A stretch of DNA of 34,120 nt from positions 1 to 34,120 of the forward strand of contig NZ_JALCBM010000050.1 of the NCBI RefSeq assembly GCF_028066395.1, written 5' to 3'. Below the pieces are notes generated by a model, which was not told the origin of the DNA, searched no databases, and worked only from the letters and a program-made list of their open reading frames with translations. This document shows positions 15,238 through 23,847 of the stretch, piece by piece; position 1 is the first letter of the stretch, and every line of letters begins with the position of its first letter. Origin of the DNA: Ruegeria sp. (GTDB taxonomy: Bacteria > Pseudomonadota > Alphaproteobacteria > Rhodobacterales > Rhodobacteraceae). The position numbers and the translations under genes were made by a program.

Positions 15238-16523
15238 GCCCGCTTCTGATCCTGGCAATTGCCTTTGTCGTTTTGACGGTCATTGGTGTACCGCTGTTTG
15301 CCTCGGTGGGTCTGACCACCTTGCTGGCGCTGTTTCTGATCGACATTCCCTATACGCTGATGGCGCAGACGGGTTACTCCAGCCTGACGCCCTTTCCACT
15401 GCTGACCATCCCGCTTTTCGTTTTGGCGGGGCGGCTGATGGAGGTGGGCGGCATGGCCAACCGGATGATCGCCATCGCCACCAATCTGGTGGGGGCCTAT
15501 CGCGGCTCGATGGGGCTGGTTTCGGTCTTTGCCTGCATGCTGTTTGCGGCGCTGTCCGGCTCGGGCCCGGCGACCACCGCCGCTATCGGTTCGGTCACTG
15601 TTCCGGCAATGAAGAAAGAAGGCTATGACGTGCCCTTCGCGGCCTCGATCGTGGCCAGCGCGGGGGCTTTGGGTAGCCTCATTCCGCCGTCAAACCTGCT
15701 GATCATCTACGGTCTGGTGTCCGAGACCTCGATTCCGCGTCTGTTTCTGGCCGGTGTCGTTCCCGGTATCGTCATAACGCTGCTGCTGATGGTCGTGACC
15801 TACGTCATCGCACGCCGCCGCGGCTATGGCGGGGATGGCGATCCGTTTTCCTGGGGTCCGTTCCTGAAGGCGGCCTGGGACGGCAAATGGTCGATTGGCG
15901 CACCGGTCTTGATTTTGGGCGGTATCTATGGCGGGGCCTTCACACCGACCGAGGCCGCGGGCGTGGCTGTCTTTTACTCGCTGTTCGTGGGGCTGTTCAT
16001 CTACCGGGAACTGACGGTGCAAAAGGTGATCGCCGCGCTGCGCTTTACCGCGCTGCTGACCGGGATTCTGATCCTGATCACCCCGACACTGGCCTTTGGT
16101 CAGCTGACCGCCTTTTACGACGTGCCCACCGTCGTGCAGGAGGGGATCACCGCAATCACGCAGAATCCTGCCATTGTGCTGTTGCTGATCGGGATATTCT
16201 ACATCTTCATCGGCACCTTCATGGAAAGCCTCGCGCAGATCGTGTTGTTCACCGCCGTGTTCCTGCCGCTGGTTACCTCGCTGGGGGTCGACCCCGTGAT
16301 GTTCGGCATCTTCACCGTGATCACCTGCGAGATCGGATTCCTGACCCCGCCTCTGGGGGCCAACCTGACGGTGGCGGCGCGGATTTCCGCGATCTCGATC
16401 GAGAGGATCTCGGTCGCGGTACTGCCATTCATTCTGGCCTATGTGGTGGGGATGCTTCTGTTGATCCTGTTCCCGGACCTGACGCTGTTTCTGCCGAACT
16501 GGCTATACGGTGTCGCAAAATAG
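15234..16523 (+). CDS. TRAP transporter 1: large permease subunit (DctM family)
   Basis: This is a 429-residue polytopic permease of the DctM family of TRAP transporters, matching the usual 425-445 residues and about 11-12 membrane helices. Visible signatures are the FVLAGRLMEVGGMANR stretch near residue 61-76, the SGSGPATTAAIGSVTVPAMKKEGYD segment around 105-129, LIPPSNLLIIYGLVSETSI (about 145-163), the GGAFTPTEAAGVAVFYSL motif (about 228-245) and GFLTPPLGANL near the C-terminus. It catalyses sodium-dependent uptake of the ligand delivered by the binding protein. A GAGGAGG site precedes the ATG, which overlaps the DctQ stop by four bases. Confidence 0.94.
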   Translation: MSPLLILAIAFVVLTVIGVPLFASVGLTTLLALFLIDIPYTLMAQTGYSSLTPFPLLTIPLFVLAGRLMEVGGMANRMIAIATNLVGAYRGSMGLVSVFACMLFAALSGSGPATTAAIGSVTVPAMKKEGYDVPFAASIVASAGALGSLIPPSNLLIIYGLVSETSIPRLFLAGVVPGIVITLLLMVVTYVIARRRGYGGDGDPFSWGPFLKAAWDGKWSIGAPVLILGGIYGGAFTPTEAAGVAVFYSLFVGLFIYRELTVQKVIAALRFTALLTGILILITPTLAFGQLTAFYDVPTVVQEGITAITQNPAIVLLLIGIFYIFIGTFMESLAQIVLFTAVFLPLVTSLGVDPVMFGIFTVITCEIGFLTPPLGANLTVAARISAISIERISVAVLPFILAYVVGMLLLILFPDLTLFLPNWLYGVAK

Positions 16524-16579
16524 GCCTCTCGGCCTGTGAAGGAGAAGGCGTGAGCGGCCTGCCAGAGTCGCTCACGCCT
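16522..16579 (+). promoter_or_regulatory. Two hairpins between the transporter and catabolic genes
   Basis: AGGCC/GGCCT (16522-16526 and 16531-16535, loop TCTC) overlaps the dctM stop codon. It is followed by a perfect 11-bp stem, AGGCGTGAGCG (16546-16556) with CGCTCACGCCT (16569-16579), loop 12 nt. An A-run rather than a T-run follows. They separate TRAP genes from the amidohydrolase gene and may set different mRNA levels for the two halves of the operon, or act as a leaky terminator. Confidence 0.6.
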
Positions 16580-16603
16580 GCCACTAAAAAAATCTGTAGA
16601 ACC

Positions 16604-18232
16604 ATGACTGATACAACCATTTTCAAAGCCCGCAAAATCATCACCATGGACCCCAACTGTCCCGAAGCGACGCATGTCGCGGTGCGCGATGGGCGTATTC
16701 TGGCCGTCGGCGACGAACGCTGCGCCGATGGTGTTGGGAATGTCCGCGTCGACGAGCGGCTGAGCGGTGCGGTTCTGTTGCCCGGATTTGTCGAAGGGCA
16801 TGCGCATCTGATGGCAGGTGGTTTGTGGGACTACACCTATGTCGGCTATCACGACCGGACCGATCCGGACGGGCAGCATTGGCCTGGCCTGACCACCATA
16901 GAACAGGTCATCGAGGGCCTGTCGCAACAAGCGCAGAAACTTGAGCCGGGGGCGCCGCTGATTGCATGGGGCTTCGACCCGATCTTTCTGAGCGAAGAGC
17001 GGCTCAGCCGTCATCATCTGGATCGGGTCGGCACCGACCGTCCGATTCTCGTGTTCTTTTCGAACCTGCATCTGATGTGCGTGAACGGACCCGCGCTGGG
17101 CATGGCAGGATATGATTCAGACAGCAGGGTCGAAGGCGTGGTGAAAGACGCCGATGGTCAGCCCACCGGCGAGTTGCAGGAAATGGCCGCCATGTTTCCC
17201 CTGATGCGGCGGCTTGGCGTGGATTTCCGCCATCTGGCCCAGCGTGAAAGCGCGATCCGCGCCTATGGCCGCATGGCCGTGCGCGCAGGGGTCACAACCA
17301 TGACCGATCTGTTTTCGACCCTGTCCGACGACGATCTGGCGGTGATGTTGCAGATCACGGCTGGCTCGGATTATCCGCTGCGGATCGTGCCGGTGCTGGG
17401 CGCGGCAGGCGGGCAGGCCGAGGAACTTGCTGCGCGGGCAAAGGCGCTTGCCGCCCAAAGCAGCGACAAGCTGCGGCTGGGGGCGGTCAAACTGCTGACC
17501 GATGGCTCTATTCAGGGCTGGACCGCACGGGTGAAATGGCCCGGCTATGTCGGTGGACAGCCCAACGGCTTGTGGAACCTTGCCCCCGACCAGATCTTTG
17601 AATTGTGCGAGGTGATGCAGCGCGAAGGCATCCAGATGCATGTTCACACCAACGGGGATGAGGCGTCCGAGGTTGCCATTGAGGCGATCGAGGCCGCCGC
17701 CCGCAAACATCCCTGGCCCGGTCACAGACATGTTCTGCAGCACTGTCAGATGATGGGCACCGATCAGTTCACCCGCTGCGCCGAGTTGGGCATTGCGGCC
17801 AACATCTTTGCCAATCACATCTGGTATTTCGGCGATCAGCACGCCGCGCTGACCATAGGCGAAGACCGGGCACGGCGCATGGATGGCTGCCGTGCAGCGC
17901 TGGATGCCGGGGTGCGTATCGCGATCCATTCGGACGCGCCGGTTACGCCGCTGGGGCCGCTCTTTACCGCGTGGTGTGCAGTGAACCGTCAAACCATGAG
18001 CGGACGGACATTGGGCGCGGCGCAGCGGATCACCACCCTTGAAGCGCTTTATGCCATCACCATGGGCGCGGCCTATACGCTGAAACTGGATGGTGAGATC
18101 GGTTCGATTGAAACCGGCAAACGCGCCGATTTCGCGGTGCTGGGCGAAGATCCCACCGCCGTGGACCCGAAGTCGCTGAAAGATGTGCCGGTTCTGGGCA
18201 CAGTTTCGGGCGGCGAGGTGCATCTGACATGA
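16604..18232 (+). CDS. Metal-dependent amidohydrolase (YtcJ-like, amidohydrolase family 3)
   Basis: This 542-residue hydrolase is of the amidohydrolase superfamily, YtcJ/N-substituted formamide deformylase-like group. The small beta domain leads to PGFVEGHAHLM with the metal-binding His66-x-His68. KLLTDGSIQGWTA supplies the candidate bridging Lys region; MHVHTNGDEASEVAIEAI and RHVLQHCQM supply the later histidines, and HSDAPVTPLGPL the metal-binding Asp. The C-terminal ETGKRADFAVLGEDP closes the beta domain. The ATG at 16604 is chosen because the frame upstream overlaps the dctM gene and carries no family sequence. It hydrolyses an amide or related C-N bond, substrate unknown. It is coupled by ATGA to the CobW-like gene, and no signal peptide is present, so it is cytoplasmic. 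Confidence 0.88.
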   Translation: MTDTTIFKARKIITMDPNCPEATHVAVRDGRILAVGDERCADGVGNVRVDERLSGAVLLPGFVEGHAHLMAGGLWDYTYVGYHDRTDPDGQHWPGLTTIEQVIEGLSQQAQKLEPGAPLIAWGFDPIFLSEERLSRHHLDRVGTDRPILVFFSNLHLMCVNGPALGMAGYDSDSRVEGVVKDADGQPTGELQEMAAMFPLMRRLGVDFRHLAQRESAIRAYGRMAVRAGVTTMTDLFSTLSDDDLAVMLQITAGSDYPLRIVPVLGAAGGQAEELAARAKALAAQSSDKLRLGAVKLLTDGSIQGWTARVKWPGYVGGQPNGLWNLAPDQIFELCEVMQREGIQMHVHTNGDEASEVAIEAIEAAARKHPWPGHRHVLQHCQMMGTDQFTRCAELGIAANIFANHIWYFGDQHAALTIGEDRARRMDGCRAALDAGVRIAIHSDAPVTPLGPLFTAWCAVNRQTMSGRTLGAAQRITTLEALYAITMGAAYTLKLDGEIGSIETGKRADFAVLGEDPTAVDPKSLKDVPVLGTVSGGEVHLT

Positions 18233-19176
18233 CTGACACGCGGCTTCCCCTGACAGTGATCGGAGGCTATCTGGGCGCCGGGAAAACCACGCTCATCAAC
18301 CGGGTGTTGTCGGCAACTCACGGTCGTCGGCTGATGGTTCTGGTCAATGATTTTGGGGCAATCAACATTGACGCCGATCTGCTGGAAAGCGCAGAGGAAG
18401 ACACGCTGACCCTGACCAATGGCTGCGTCTGCTGCACCATGGGCGGTGATCTGTTCATGGCGATGGCCGATGTGCTGGACCGCAACCCGCGCCCCGATCA
18501 CCTGCTGATCGAGGCCAGCGGTGTGGCCGATCCGCAGAAGATCGCGAATGCGGCGCTTGCTGAACCCGACATGCGCTATGGCGGCATCGTCACCGTGGTC
18601 GACGGTCGCAATTTCTCGACCCTGACGCAGGATTCGTTGATCGGCCCGCAGGTCCGGGGTCAGATTGCCTGCGCCGATTTGCTGTATGTCTCGAAGACGG
18701 ACGGACAAGAGGCCGCGCCGGCGCTGCAGGCGATCAATCCAGAGGCCGTCTTGGCGGATCCGCCCACAGCCCCGATTGAAACCCTGTTGCAGGAGTTTGG
18801 CCAGACTTTCGAGGCCCGGGGAAAACCCGCATCGCATCCGGCCTATACGCATTGGACAGGGGGTGGTGTTCGCATGTTCGGCCGGGACAGGCTGGCGAAA
18901 CTGTTGCAACAGCGCCCGGACGGGCTGGTGCGGGTCAAAGGGTTTGTACGTGGTGACGATGGCATCGGCTGGCTGGTGCAGGTGGTGGGTCGCGATATCG
19001 ACCTGTCCCGTACCGCGCAACCTGACAAGACACAGCTGGTGGCCATCGGGCCATCGGCGCGCGTGAACAGGGAAGACTGCGATAGCTGGTGGAACGAAAA
19101 AGCCCCGGACGTGCAGCCCGATGCCCTTTGCCACCCATCGGCAACCGATACCAAATTCAGGGAGATGGACACATGA
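18229..19176 (+). CDS. CobW/COG0523-family GTP-binding metallochaperone
   Basis: This 315-residue G3E GTPase has a Walker A GGYLGAGKT at 12-20, the family's metal-binding CxCC motif at Cys66-Val-Cys-Cys69 in NGCVCC, a Walker B-like LLIEASGVADP, and SKTD in place of the usual NKxD base-recognition motif. The C-terminal CobW domain (about 225-310) ends with the RQL-type part less clear than usual. Proteins of this family use GTP to deliver metal ions, often Zn, to a client. ATGA overlaps on both sides tie its translation to the amidohydrolase upstream and the ligase downstream; the metal-dependent amidohydrolase is the obvious client candidate. There is no Zur box visible. Confidence 0.9.
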   Translation: MTDTRLPLTVIGGYLGAGKTTLINRVLSATHGRRLMVLVNDFGAINIDADLLESAEEDTLTLTNGCVCCTMGGDLFMAMADVLDRNPRPDHLLIEASGVADPQKIANAALAEPDMRYGGIVTVVDGRNFSTLTQDSLIGPQVRGQIACADLLYVSKTDGQEAAPALQAINPEAVLADPPTAPIETLLQEFGQTFEARGKPASHPAYTHWTGGGVRMFGRDRLAKLLQQRPDGLVRVKGFVRGDDGIGWLVQVVGRDIDLSRTAQPDKTQLVAIGPSARVNREDCDSWWNEKAPDVQPDALCHPSATDTKFREMDT

Positions 19177-20693
19177 TTGAACATCTGGGTCAGATCAGCG
19201 CCCGTGCGGCAGCGCAATTCGGCACCAAAACGGCACTCATCACCGACGAGAAACGAGTCACCTTTACTGAAATCGACCGTCTGGCTTGCCAACTGGCGGG
19301 GGGCCTCGCGTCCATGGGTGTCGGCAAGGGCGATATCGTCACGCTATATTCCGCCAATTGCTGGGAATGGGTGGTCAGCTATTACGGCGTGACCAAGCTG
19401 GGCGCGGTGATCAATCCGATCAACGTGATGCTGACCCCCGAAGAGGTTCGCTATGTGGTGCAGGATTGCGGTGCCAAGATGATTATTGCCTCGCCGGAAA
19501 AAGGCGCACCTCTGGCCGGGATCGAGAACGACAGCGATGTCAAATCCGTGATCGTCTTTGGCGATGAAGCGCCTGAGGGAATGATGTCCTTTGACGCGCT
19601 TCTGGCTGCCGATCATCCGTGTCCCGAAGTGCCGGATGTCGATCCCGAAAGCCTGTCGACCATCTGCTATACCTCGGGCACCACCGGGCGGCCCAAAGGG
19701 GCGATGCAATCGCACCGCGCGGTGATCCTGAACACGTCGATGACCGCACAGATGCACCTGCGCACTGCCGATGACGTGGTGGTCAGCGCACTGCCCTGTC
19801 CGCATGTCTATGGCAACGTGGTGATGAACAGCGTGTTCTTTCTGGGTGGCACTCTGAACCTGCACGCGCTGTTTGACCCGGGGGCGGCGCTGGCCGCGAT
19901 CGCCGAATACAAGGCGACGCTGTTCGAGGGTGTGCCAACCATGTACATGTACATGCTTGAACATCCCGATCTGCCGACCACTGACCTCAGCTCGCTGCGC
20001 TGTTGCACCGTGGGTGGCCAGACCATGCCCACCGCCAAAATGGAGGCGGTCGAGGAGAGTTTCGGCTGTCCACTGATCGAACTCTGGGGCATGACCGAAA
20101 TCGCCGGTTTGGGCAGCACCCATCCAATCTATGGCCCCAACAAGATGGGCTCGATCGGGGTGGCGTTGCCTTATTGCGAGTTGCGGATTGCCGACAACGA
20201 GAACTATCAAAAGGCCCTGCCGCATGGTGAGGTGGGTGAATTGATGGTGCGCGGGCCGATCGTGATGATCGGCTATTTCAACGACCCCGAACGCACGGCA
20301 GAGGCGCTGGAAGATGACGGCTGGCTGCATACCGGCGATCTGGCCAAAATGGACAGCGACGGCTGTGTCTATGTGGTGGACCGCAAGAAGGACATGATCC
20401 TGACCGCTGGCTACAATGTCTACCCCGCCGAAATCGAACGGGTATTGGCACAGCATCCGGCGGTGGCGATATCCGCCGTGGGGCCGGTGCCCGACGAGCA
20501 GAAGGGCGAAATCGCCAAAGCCTATGTCGTGCTCAAAGACGGCGCGAACGCGGAAGCGGATGAAATCATTGCGTTCTGCCGCGAAACACTGGCCGCCTAC
20601 AAAGTGCCGCGGGCCGTCCGTTTTGTCGATGATCTGCCCAAGACCAGCACCGGTAAAATCATGCGTCGCGAGCTGAAAACACTGGACGTTTGA
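19173..20693 (+). CDS. AMP-forming acyl-CoA synthetase (ANL superfamily ligase)
   Basis: This 506-residue adenylating enzyme has the ANL motifs in order: the phosphate-binding YTSGTTGRPKGAM near 165-178, LWGMTEIAG near 302-311, HTGDLAKMDSDG near 388-399, the hinge DRKKDMILTAGYNVYP near 403-418, and the catalytic Lys in PKTSTGKIMRREL near 488-500. The length is normal. The start at 19173 is the ATG of an ATGA overlap with the CobW-like gene and has a GGGAG site; longer versions of the frame run into that gene. It likely activates the carboxylate made by the amidohydrolase to a CoA thioester. The acyl specificity is unknown. Confidence 0.9.
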   Translation: MIEHLGQISARAAAQFGTKTALITDEKRVTFTEIDRLACQLAGGLASMGVGKGDIVTLYSANCWEWVVSYYGVTKLGAVINPINVMLTPEEVRYVVQDCGAKMIIASPEKGAPLAGIENDSDVKSVIVFGDEAPEGMMSFDALLAADHPCPEVPDVDPESLSTICYTSGTTGRPKGAMQSHRAVILNTSMTAQMHLRTADDVVVSALPCPHVYGNVVMNSVFFLGGTLNLHALFDPGAALAAIAEYKATLFEGVPTMYMYMLEHPDLPTTDLSSLRCCTVGGQTMPTAKMEAVEESFGCPLIELWGMTEIAGLGSTHPIYGPNKMGSIGVALPYCELRIADNENYQKALPHGEVGELMVRGPIVMIGYFNDPERTAEALEDDGWLHTGDLAKMDSDGCVYVVDRKKDMILTAGYNVYPAEIERVLAQHPAVAISAVGPVPDEQKGEIAKAYVVLKDGANAEADEIIAFCRETLAAYKVPRAVRFVDDLPKTSTGKIMRRELKTLDV

Positions 20694-20810
20694 GAGGATC
20701 ATAAGGGCGTGCCCGACCTGACAGCATCCCAACCCTCTCTTGGTTTACCTACTGATGCTGCAAGATCATCCAATGTCTGGACTCGGAAATTTCCAACACG
20801 CAATGCTGCC

Positions 20811-21818
20811 CTAATTCTGGATTAGCGCGTTTTCCCATTCGGAAAGGAAATTCGTTCGCTTCAGCGTATCAAGAAACGTCATCAGAGCGGGTTCCAGTGC
20901 AATGGTTGCGTGTTCGGCACCTTGTCCTTTGCCTTGGAGCGGCGGTAAGGATTGTGCGCCATCGATTGGGCTAGATTGATACGCGACAAGATGCCGGATG
21001 AACCGTTCGGAAGCTTCAGGTTCCGGAGAGGCCCTCGACACAAATGCCGTCCGCATCATCGTTGTCGGAAAATCGGCGGGTAGCACGATCTCGAGTATAT
21101 CCTGGCTTTCGGCGCGCGCTTGGGCATAACTGCCCAGAACGTTGTAGGCGACGGCAATCGTTCCATCGGTGAGATCGTCGATCATCTCGCCCGAGCAGCA
21201 ATAGAGCCGCACATCAAGGCTGCCCATCACTTCCATAAGTCGCCAGAAAGTCTCGGACGCCCGCGCATCCTGCGTCGCGAAAAGATAGCCTAGCCCTGAT
21301 TGGCGCACGTCGTAAGTTCCGACGCGGTTGCGAAATATTTCGGGCCGGGCGCGCAGCGCCTCGATCAGCTCTTGGCGGGATTGCGGGATCGGCTGCTCAT
21401 CGAAAAACGTCCGGTTGATGACAATGGCGGCCGGTTCCGACGTAAAGGCGAAGAGGCTTTGCCTCCATTGTGCCCAAGCCGGGTGAGAGACATTCTCCAA
21501 CGCCAGGGCAAACCCGTCATTTGTGAGTTTTAGCTGCAAATCCATGGCACTGGAAACCGCGATATCGAAGGCTTCTGGCATCTTCCGAACGCGCCTGTCG
21601 ATATCCGCTGTTCCGGTCACCAGATACTCGATGGCAACATCTGGGTTCGCAGCGACAAATGCTTCAATCAGCGGCGAAAACAGAGACGTGTCCGTACTTG
21701 AGATGATGCGCAGCGTGGTCGATGCACTGGCTTGATTGAAGACCTGCCGATCTTCCCAATCCTGCGCCCATCCAGCGCGGCACAGGAAAACCAGGACTAA
21801 AGCGATAAGGTAACGCAT
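20811..21818 (-). CDS. Periplasmic binding protein linked to the two-component system (AfuA/Fe-type fold)
   Basis: This 335-residue exported protein has a signal peptide (MRYL, hydrophobic core, cleavage after GWA-Q near residue 18) and the layout of type 2 periplasmic binding proteins of the iron/phosphate-ester group: LRIISSTDTSLFSPLIEAF opens the first lobe, and SEPAAIVINR plus TIAVAYNVLGSYA mark the hinge and second lobe. No ABC permease or ATPase is nearby. Its start overlaps the histidine-kinase gene by 22 bases, so it is probably a sensory accessory that presents a ligand to the kinase rather than a transporter subunit. Vicinal Cys207-Cys208 are notable. It is the last gene of the regulator operon. 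Confidence 0.85.
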   Translation of the reverse strand: MRYLIALVLVFLCRAGWAQDWEDRQVFNQASASTTLRIISSTDTSLFSPLIEAFVAANPDVAIEYLVTGTADIDRRVRKMPEAFDIAVSSAMDLQLKLTNDGFALALENVSHPAWAQWRQSLFAFTSEPAAIVINRTFFDEQPIPQSRQELIEALRARPEIFRNRVGTYDVRQSGLGYLFATQDARASETFWRLMEVMGSLDVRLYCCSGEMIDDLTDGTIAVAYNVLGSYAQARAESQDILEIVLPADFPTTMMRTAFVSRASPEPEASERFIRHLVAYQSSPIDGAQSLPPLQGKGQGAEHATIALEPALMTFLDTLKRTNFLSEWENALIQN

Positions 21819-23161
21819 GCGCCGCCTTTCGGTTGGTTTGAAAGATCAATCCTGCCACCATGAGCCGTCGCGACATCCTGCGCGATGGTCAGGCCCAGGC
21901 CGGACCCGATCGTGTCCTTCGAATTCGCGCCTCGTTGGAACCGCGTAGTCAGCGTTTCGATTTCGTGCGATAGAAAGCCGGGGCCGTGGTCGCAGATGGT
22001 AATTCGCGGTCCGGGCAGTGCAGAGACCGTAATCTCGATAGAGCTTTCGGCGGGTCCGTATTTCATCGCGTTGTCGATCAGGTTCCGTACGGCGTTCTGG
22101 ATCAGGATTGGATCCCCTGAATAAGGAACGCTTGGGTCGCCCTGCAATGAAAGCGAAAGGTCTTTCATTTCCGCGACCGGCGTCAGACGCAGAACCAGAT
22201 CGTGGACCAGGTCAACAAGGTCAATCGCTTCCGGCACCAGATGGTCCGCACGAAACGTGATCATCGCATGGTCCAGAAGCTGGCCCGCAGCACGAGAGCT
22301 TTCGTCGATGGCTTTAACCATCGAGCGCATCGCTTCCCGGTTTTCTTCCTTGTCAACGCGCTGCAACGTCGCCTCGGCATAGGACCGAACGGTTGCAAGA
22401 GGTGTGCGAACCCGGTGCGCCGCCTCGGCAATGAAATCCTCCGATTGGCTCAAAGAGTGATCGAGCCGCCCCATCAGGGAGTTGAGCGATGTTACCAAGG
22501 GCGCCATTTCTTGCGGAACCGGTTGCTTGAATGGGCTCAGGTCCTGTGGTCCTCGCCGCGTGACCGAGGTTGCAAGCCTGCCAAGCTGGCCAATGGTCGC
22601 CGAGCTGGCCCAGAAGGAAAGCACCGCGGCGAGAGCAAAGAAACCCACTCCTAAAAGCGCGGCGTTGCGTGATATCCGGTCAAGCGTTTCCGACAGGGCG
22701 TCTTGCGTTTGGGCGAGTACGATCTGGATTTCCGTCCGCTTGTCCGCACCGACTAAGGTGCGGCTTGCGCTGATCTGCCGAACGGCCTCGCCACGCAACT
22801 GGCTGGATTCGAAGGTCGGGCGTTTGTCCGGTAAGCTTTCAGTGAACGTCAGGTCCTCGTAGCCTGACTGGAACTCGCCGTCCCGCAGGATCGCATAGAA
22901 GACACGATCATCCGCCGGTGTGCTCAGCATTGAAAACGCGGAATAGGGCAGGTCGAGTTCGACCTCGCCACCGCGGATGGCGGCCGCGTCTAGCATCGAT
23001 GTAACCGATGCTTCAAGGATGTTGTCCTGCCCCTGCTGTGCAACCTGTACGGCAAAGTTTCGCACGGCGAAGAAAAAGAGCAGGGCAAGAACTACCGCGC
23101 CTCCGATCAGTGTCAGCACCAGCCGGTTTCTGAGCGATCCGGATACGGCTGGGCTATGCAT
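21797..23161 (-). CDS. Sensor histidine kinase, TctE/QseC-like
   Basis: This 454-residue membrane kinase has a first membrane helix (about 13-33), a periplasmic domain of about 130 residues (TctE-like), a second helix (about 168-188), a HAMP-like linker, and a HisKA domain with the phosphorylated His249 in AEAAHRVRTPLA. The ATPase domain shows NLIDNAMKYGP (N box), DHGPGF (G1) and GSGLGL (G2). The AAHxxRTPLA form of the H-box is typical of TctE-type kinases. It overlaps the response regulator by 8 bases and the binding-protein gene by 22. It is predicted to sense a carboxylate and control the divergent TTT operon. Confidence 0.92.
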   Translation of the reverse strand: MHSPAVSGSLRNRLVLTLIGGAVVLALLFFFAVRNFAVQVAQQGQDNILEASVTSMLDAAAIRGGEVELDLPYSAFSMLSTPADDRVFYAILRDGEFQSGYEDLTFTESLPDKRPTFESSQLRGEAVRQISASRTLVGADKRTEIQIVLAQTQDALSETLDRISRNAALLGVGFFALAAVLSFWASSATIGQLGRLATSVTRRGPQDLSPFKQPVPQEMAPLVTSLNSLMGRLDHSLSQSEDFIAEAAHRVRTPLATVRSYAEATLQRVDKEENREAMRSMVKAIDESSRAAGQLLDHAMITFRADHLVPEAIDLVDLVHDLVLRLTPVAEMKDLSLSLQGDPSVPYSGDPILIQNAVRNLIDNAMKYGPAESSIEITVSALPGPRITICDHGPGFLSHEIETLTTRFQRGANSKDTIGSGLGLTIAQDVATAHGGRIDLSNQPKGGACVTLSL

Positions 23162-23822
23162 CCTGATCCAACCGATAACCCAGCCCGCGCAATGTGGTGA
23201 TCCTCAGATCCGAAGACCTCAGGTGTTTTCGCAGGCGTCCGATATAAACCTCTATCGCATTCTCCGAGACATCTTCGTCAAAGGAAAACAATCGGTCGGC
23301 CAGTTTGTGCTTTGAAAATATTCGACCAGGAGCGTTGAGGAACAACTCCAGAAGACGCAGTTCGCGGTTGCGCAAGGTTACGGCCTCTCCCCCGATCGTC
23401 AAATGACCTGCAACCGGATCGAAAACGATACCACCGGCTTCTATTGTCGTCTGTGCATTGCCGGTTTTCCGGCGCAAAACGGCACGGCAGCGGGCCTCAA
23501 GCTCGGCGTGATCGAAGGGTTTGGTGACATAGTCATCCGCGCCAAGATCGAGCGAACCGATTCGATCTGAAACCTGGCTGCGGGCGGTCAGAACGATCAC
23601 TGGCGTGTCGAAATCGCTGGCCCGATGCTTTTGCAGAAATGTGCGGCCGTCGCCATCCGGAAGCATGATGTCCAACAGGATCAGATCGTATTCTCCGGTT
23701 GCAACGAACGCGGAAGCATCTTCCAATTTATCTGCATGATCAATGACATGACCATCCAGGCGCATCCGCGACGCGATGGCATTCGCAAGGTCCTGGTTGT
23801 CTTCGATCAGAAGGAACTTCAT
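23154..23822 (-). CDS. OmpR/PhoB-family response regulator, TctD-like
   Basis: This 222-residue regulator has a receiver domain (about 1-115) with the acidic pocket Glu7-Asp8, phosphoacceptor Asp51 in LLDIMLPDGDG, and the TKPF Lys near 101. The C-terminal winged helix (about 125-220) ends in the RTLRGLGYRL-type sequence, here TTLRGLGYRL. The ATG has a GGGGGTG site upstream. It is the first gene of the minus-strand operon RR-HK-binding protein and is divergent from TTT operon 2. An 11-bp tandem repeat in the 108-base divergent gap is the expected DNA target type for this family. Confidence 0.92.
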   Translation of the reverse strand: MKFLLIEDNQDLANAIASRMRLDGHVIDHADKLEDASAFVATGEYDLILLDIMLPDGDGRTFLQKHRASDFDTPVIVLTARSQVSDRIGSLDLGADDYVTKPFDHAELEARCRAVLRRKTGNAQTTIEAGGIVFDPVAGHLTIGGEAVTLRNRELRLLELFLNAPGRIFSKHKLADRLFSFDEDVSENAIEVYIGRLRKHLRSSDLRITTLRGLGYRLDQDA

Positions 23823-23847
23823 CGCACCCCCAGACGAGTTTCTCTGT

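Noticed and set aside
17117..18223. A 368-codon open frame antisense to the amidohydrolase
   Set aside because: Shadow of the coding strand; composition is atypical and no family motif is seen.
15887..18232. A 781-residue open frame that would fuse about 240 residues to the amidohydrolase
   Set aside because: The N-terminal part overlaps the dctM gene in another frame, is low-complexity and Arg/His-rich, and has no family sequence; the amidohydrolase begins at 16604.
19344..20732. A 462-codon open frame antisense to the ligase gene
   Set aside because: It mirrors the high-GC ligase codons, is His/Gln-rich, and has no recognisable domain or RBS; the sense strand has complete ANL motifs.
20692..20739. 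GAGAGG/CCTCTC pair after the ligase gene as a terminator
   Set aside because: The loop would be about 36 bases and there is no T-run; too weak to call.
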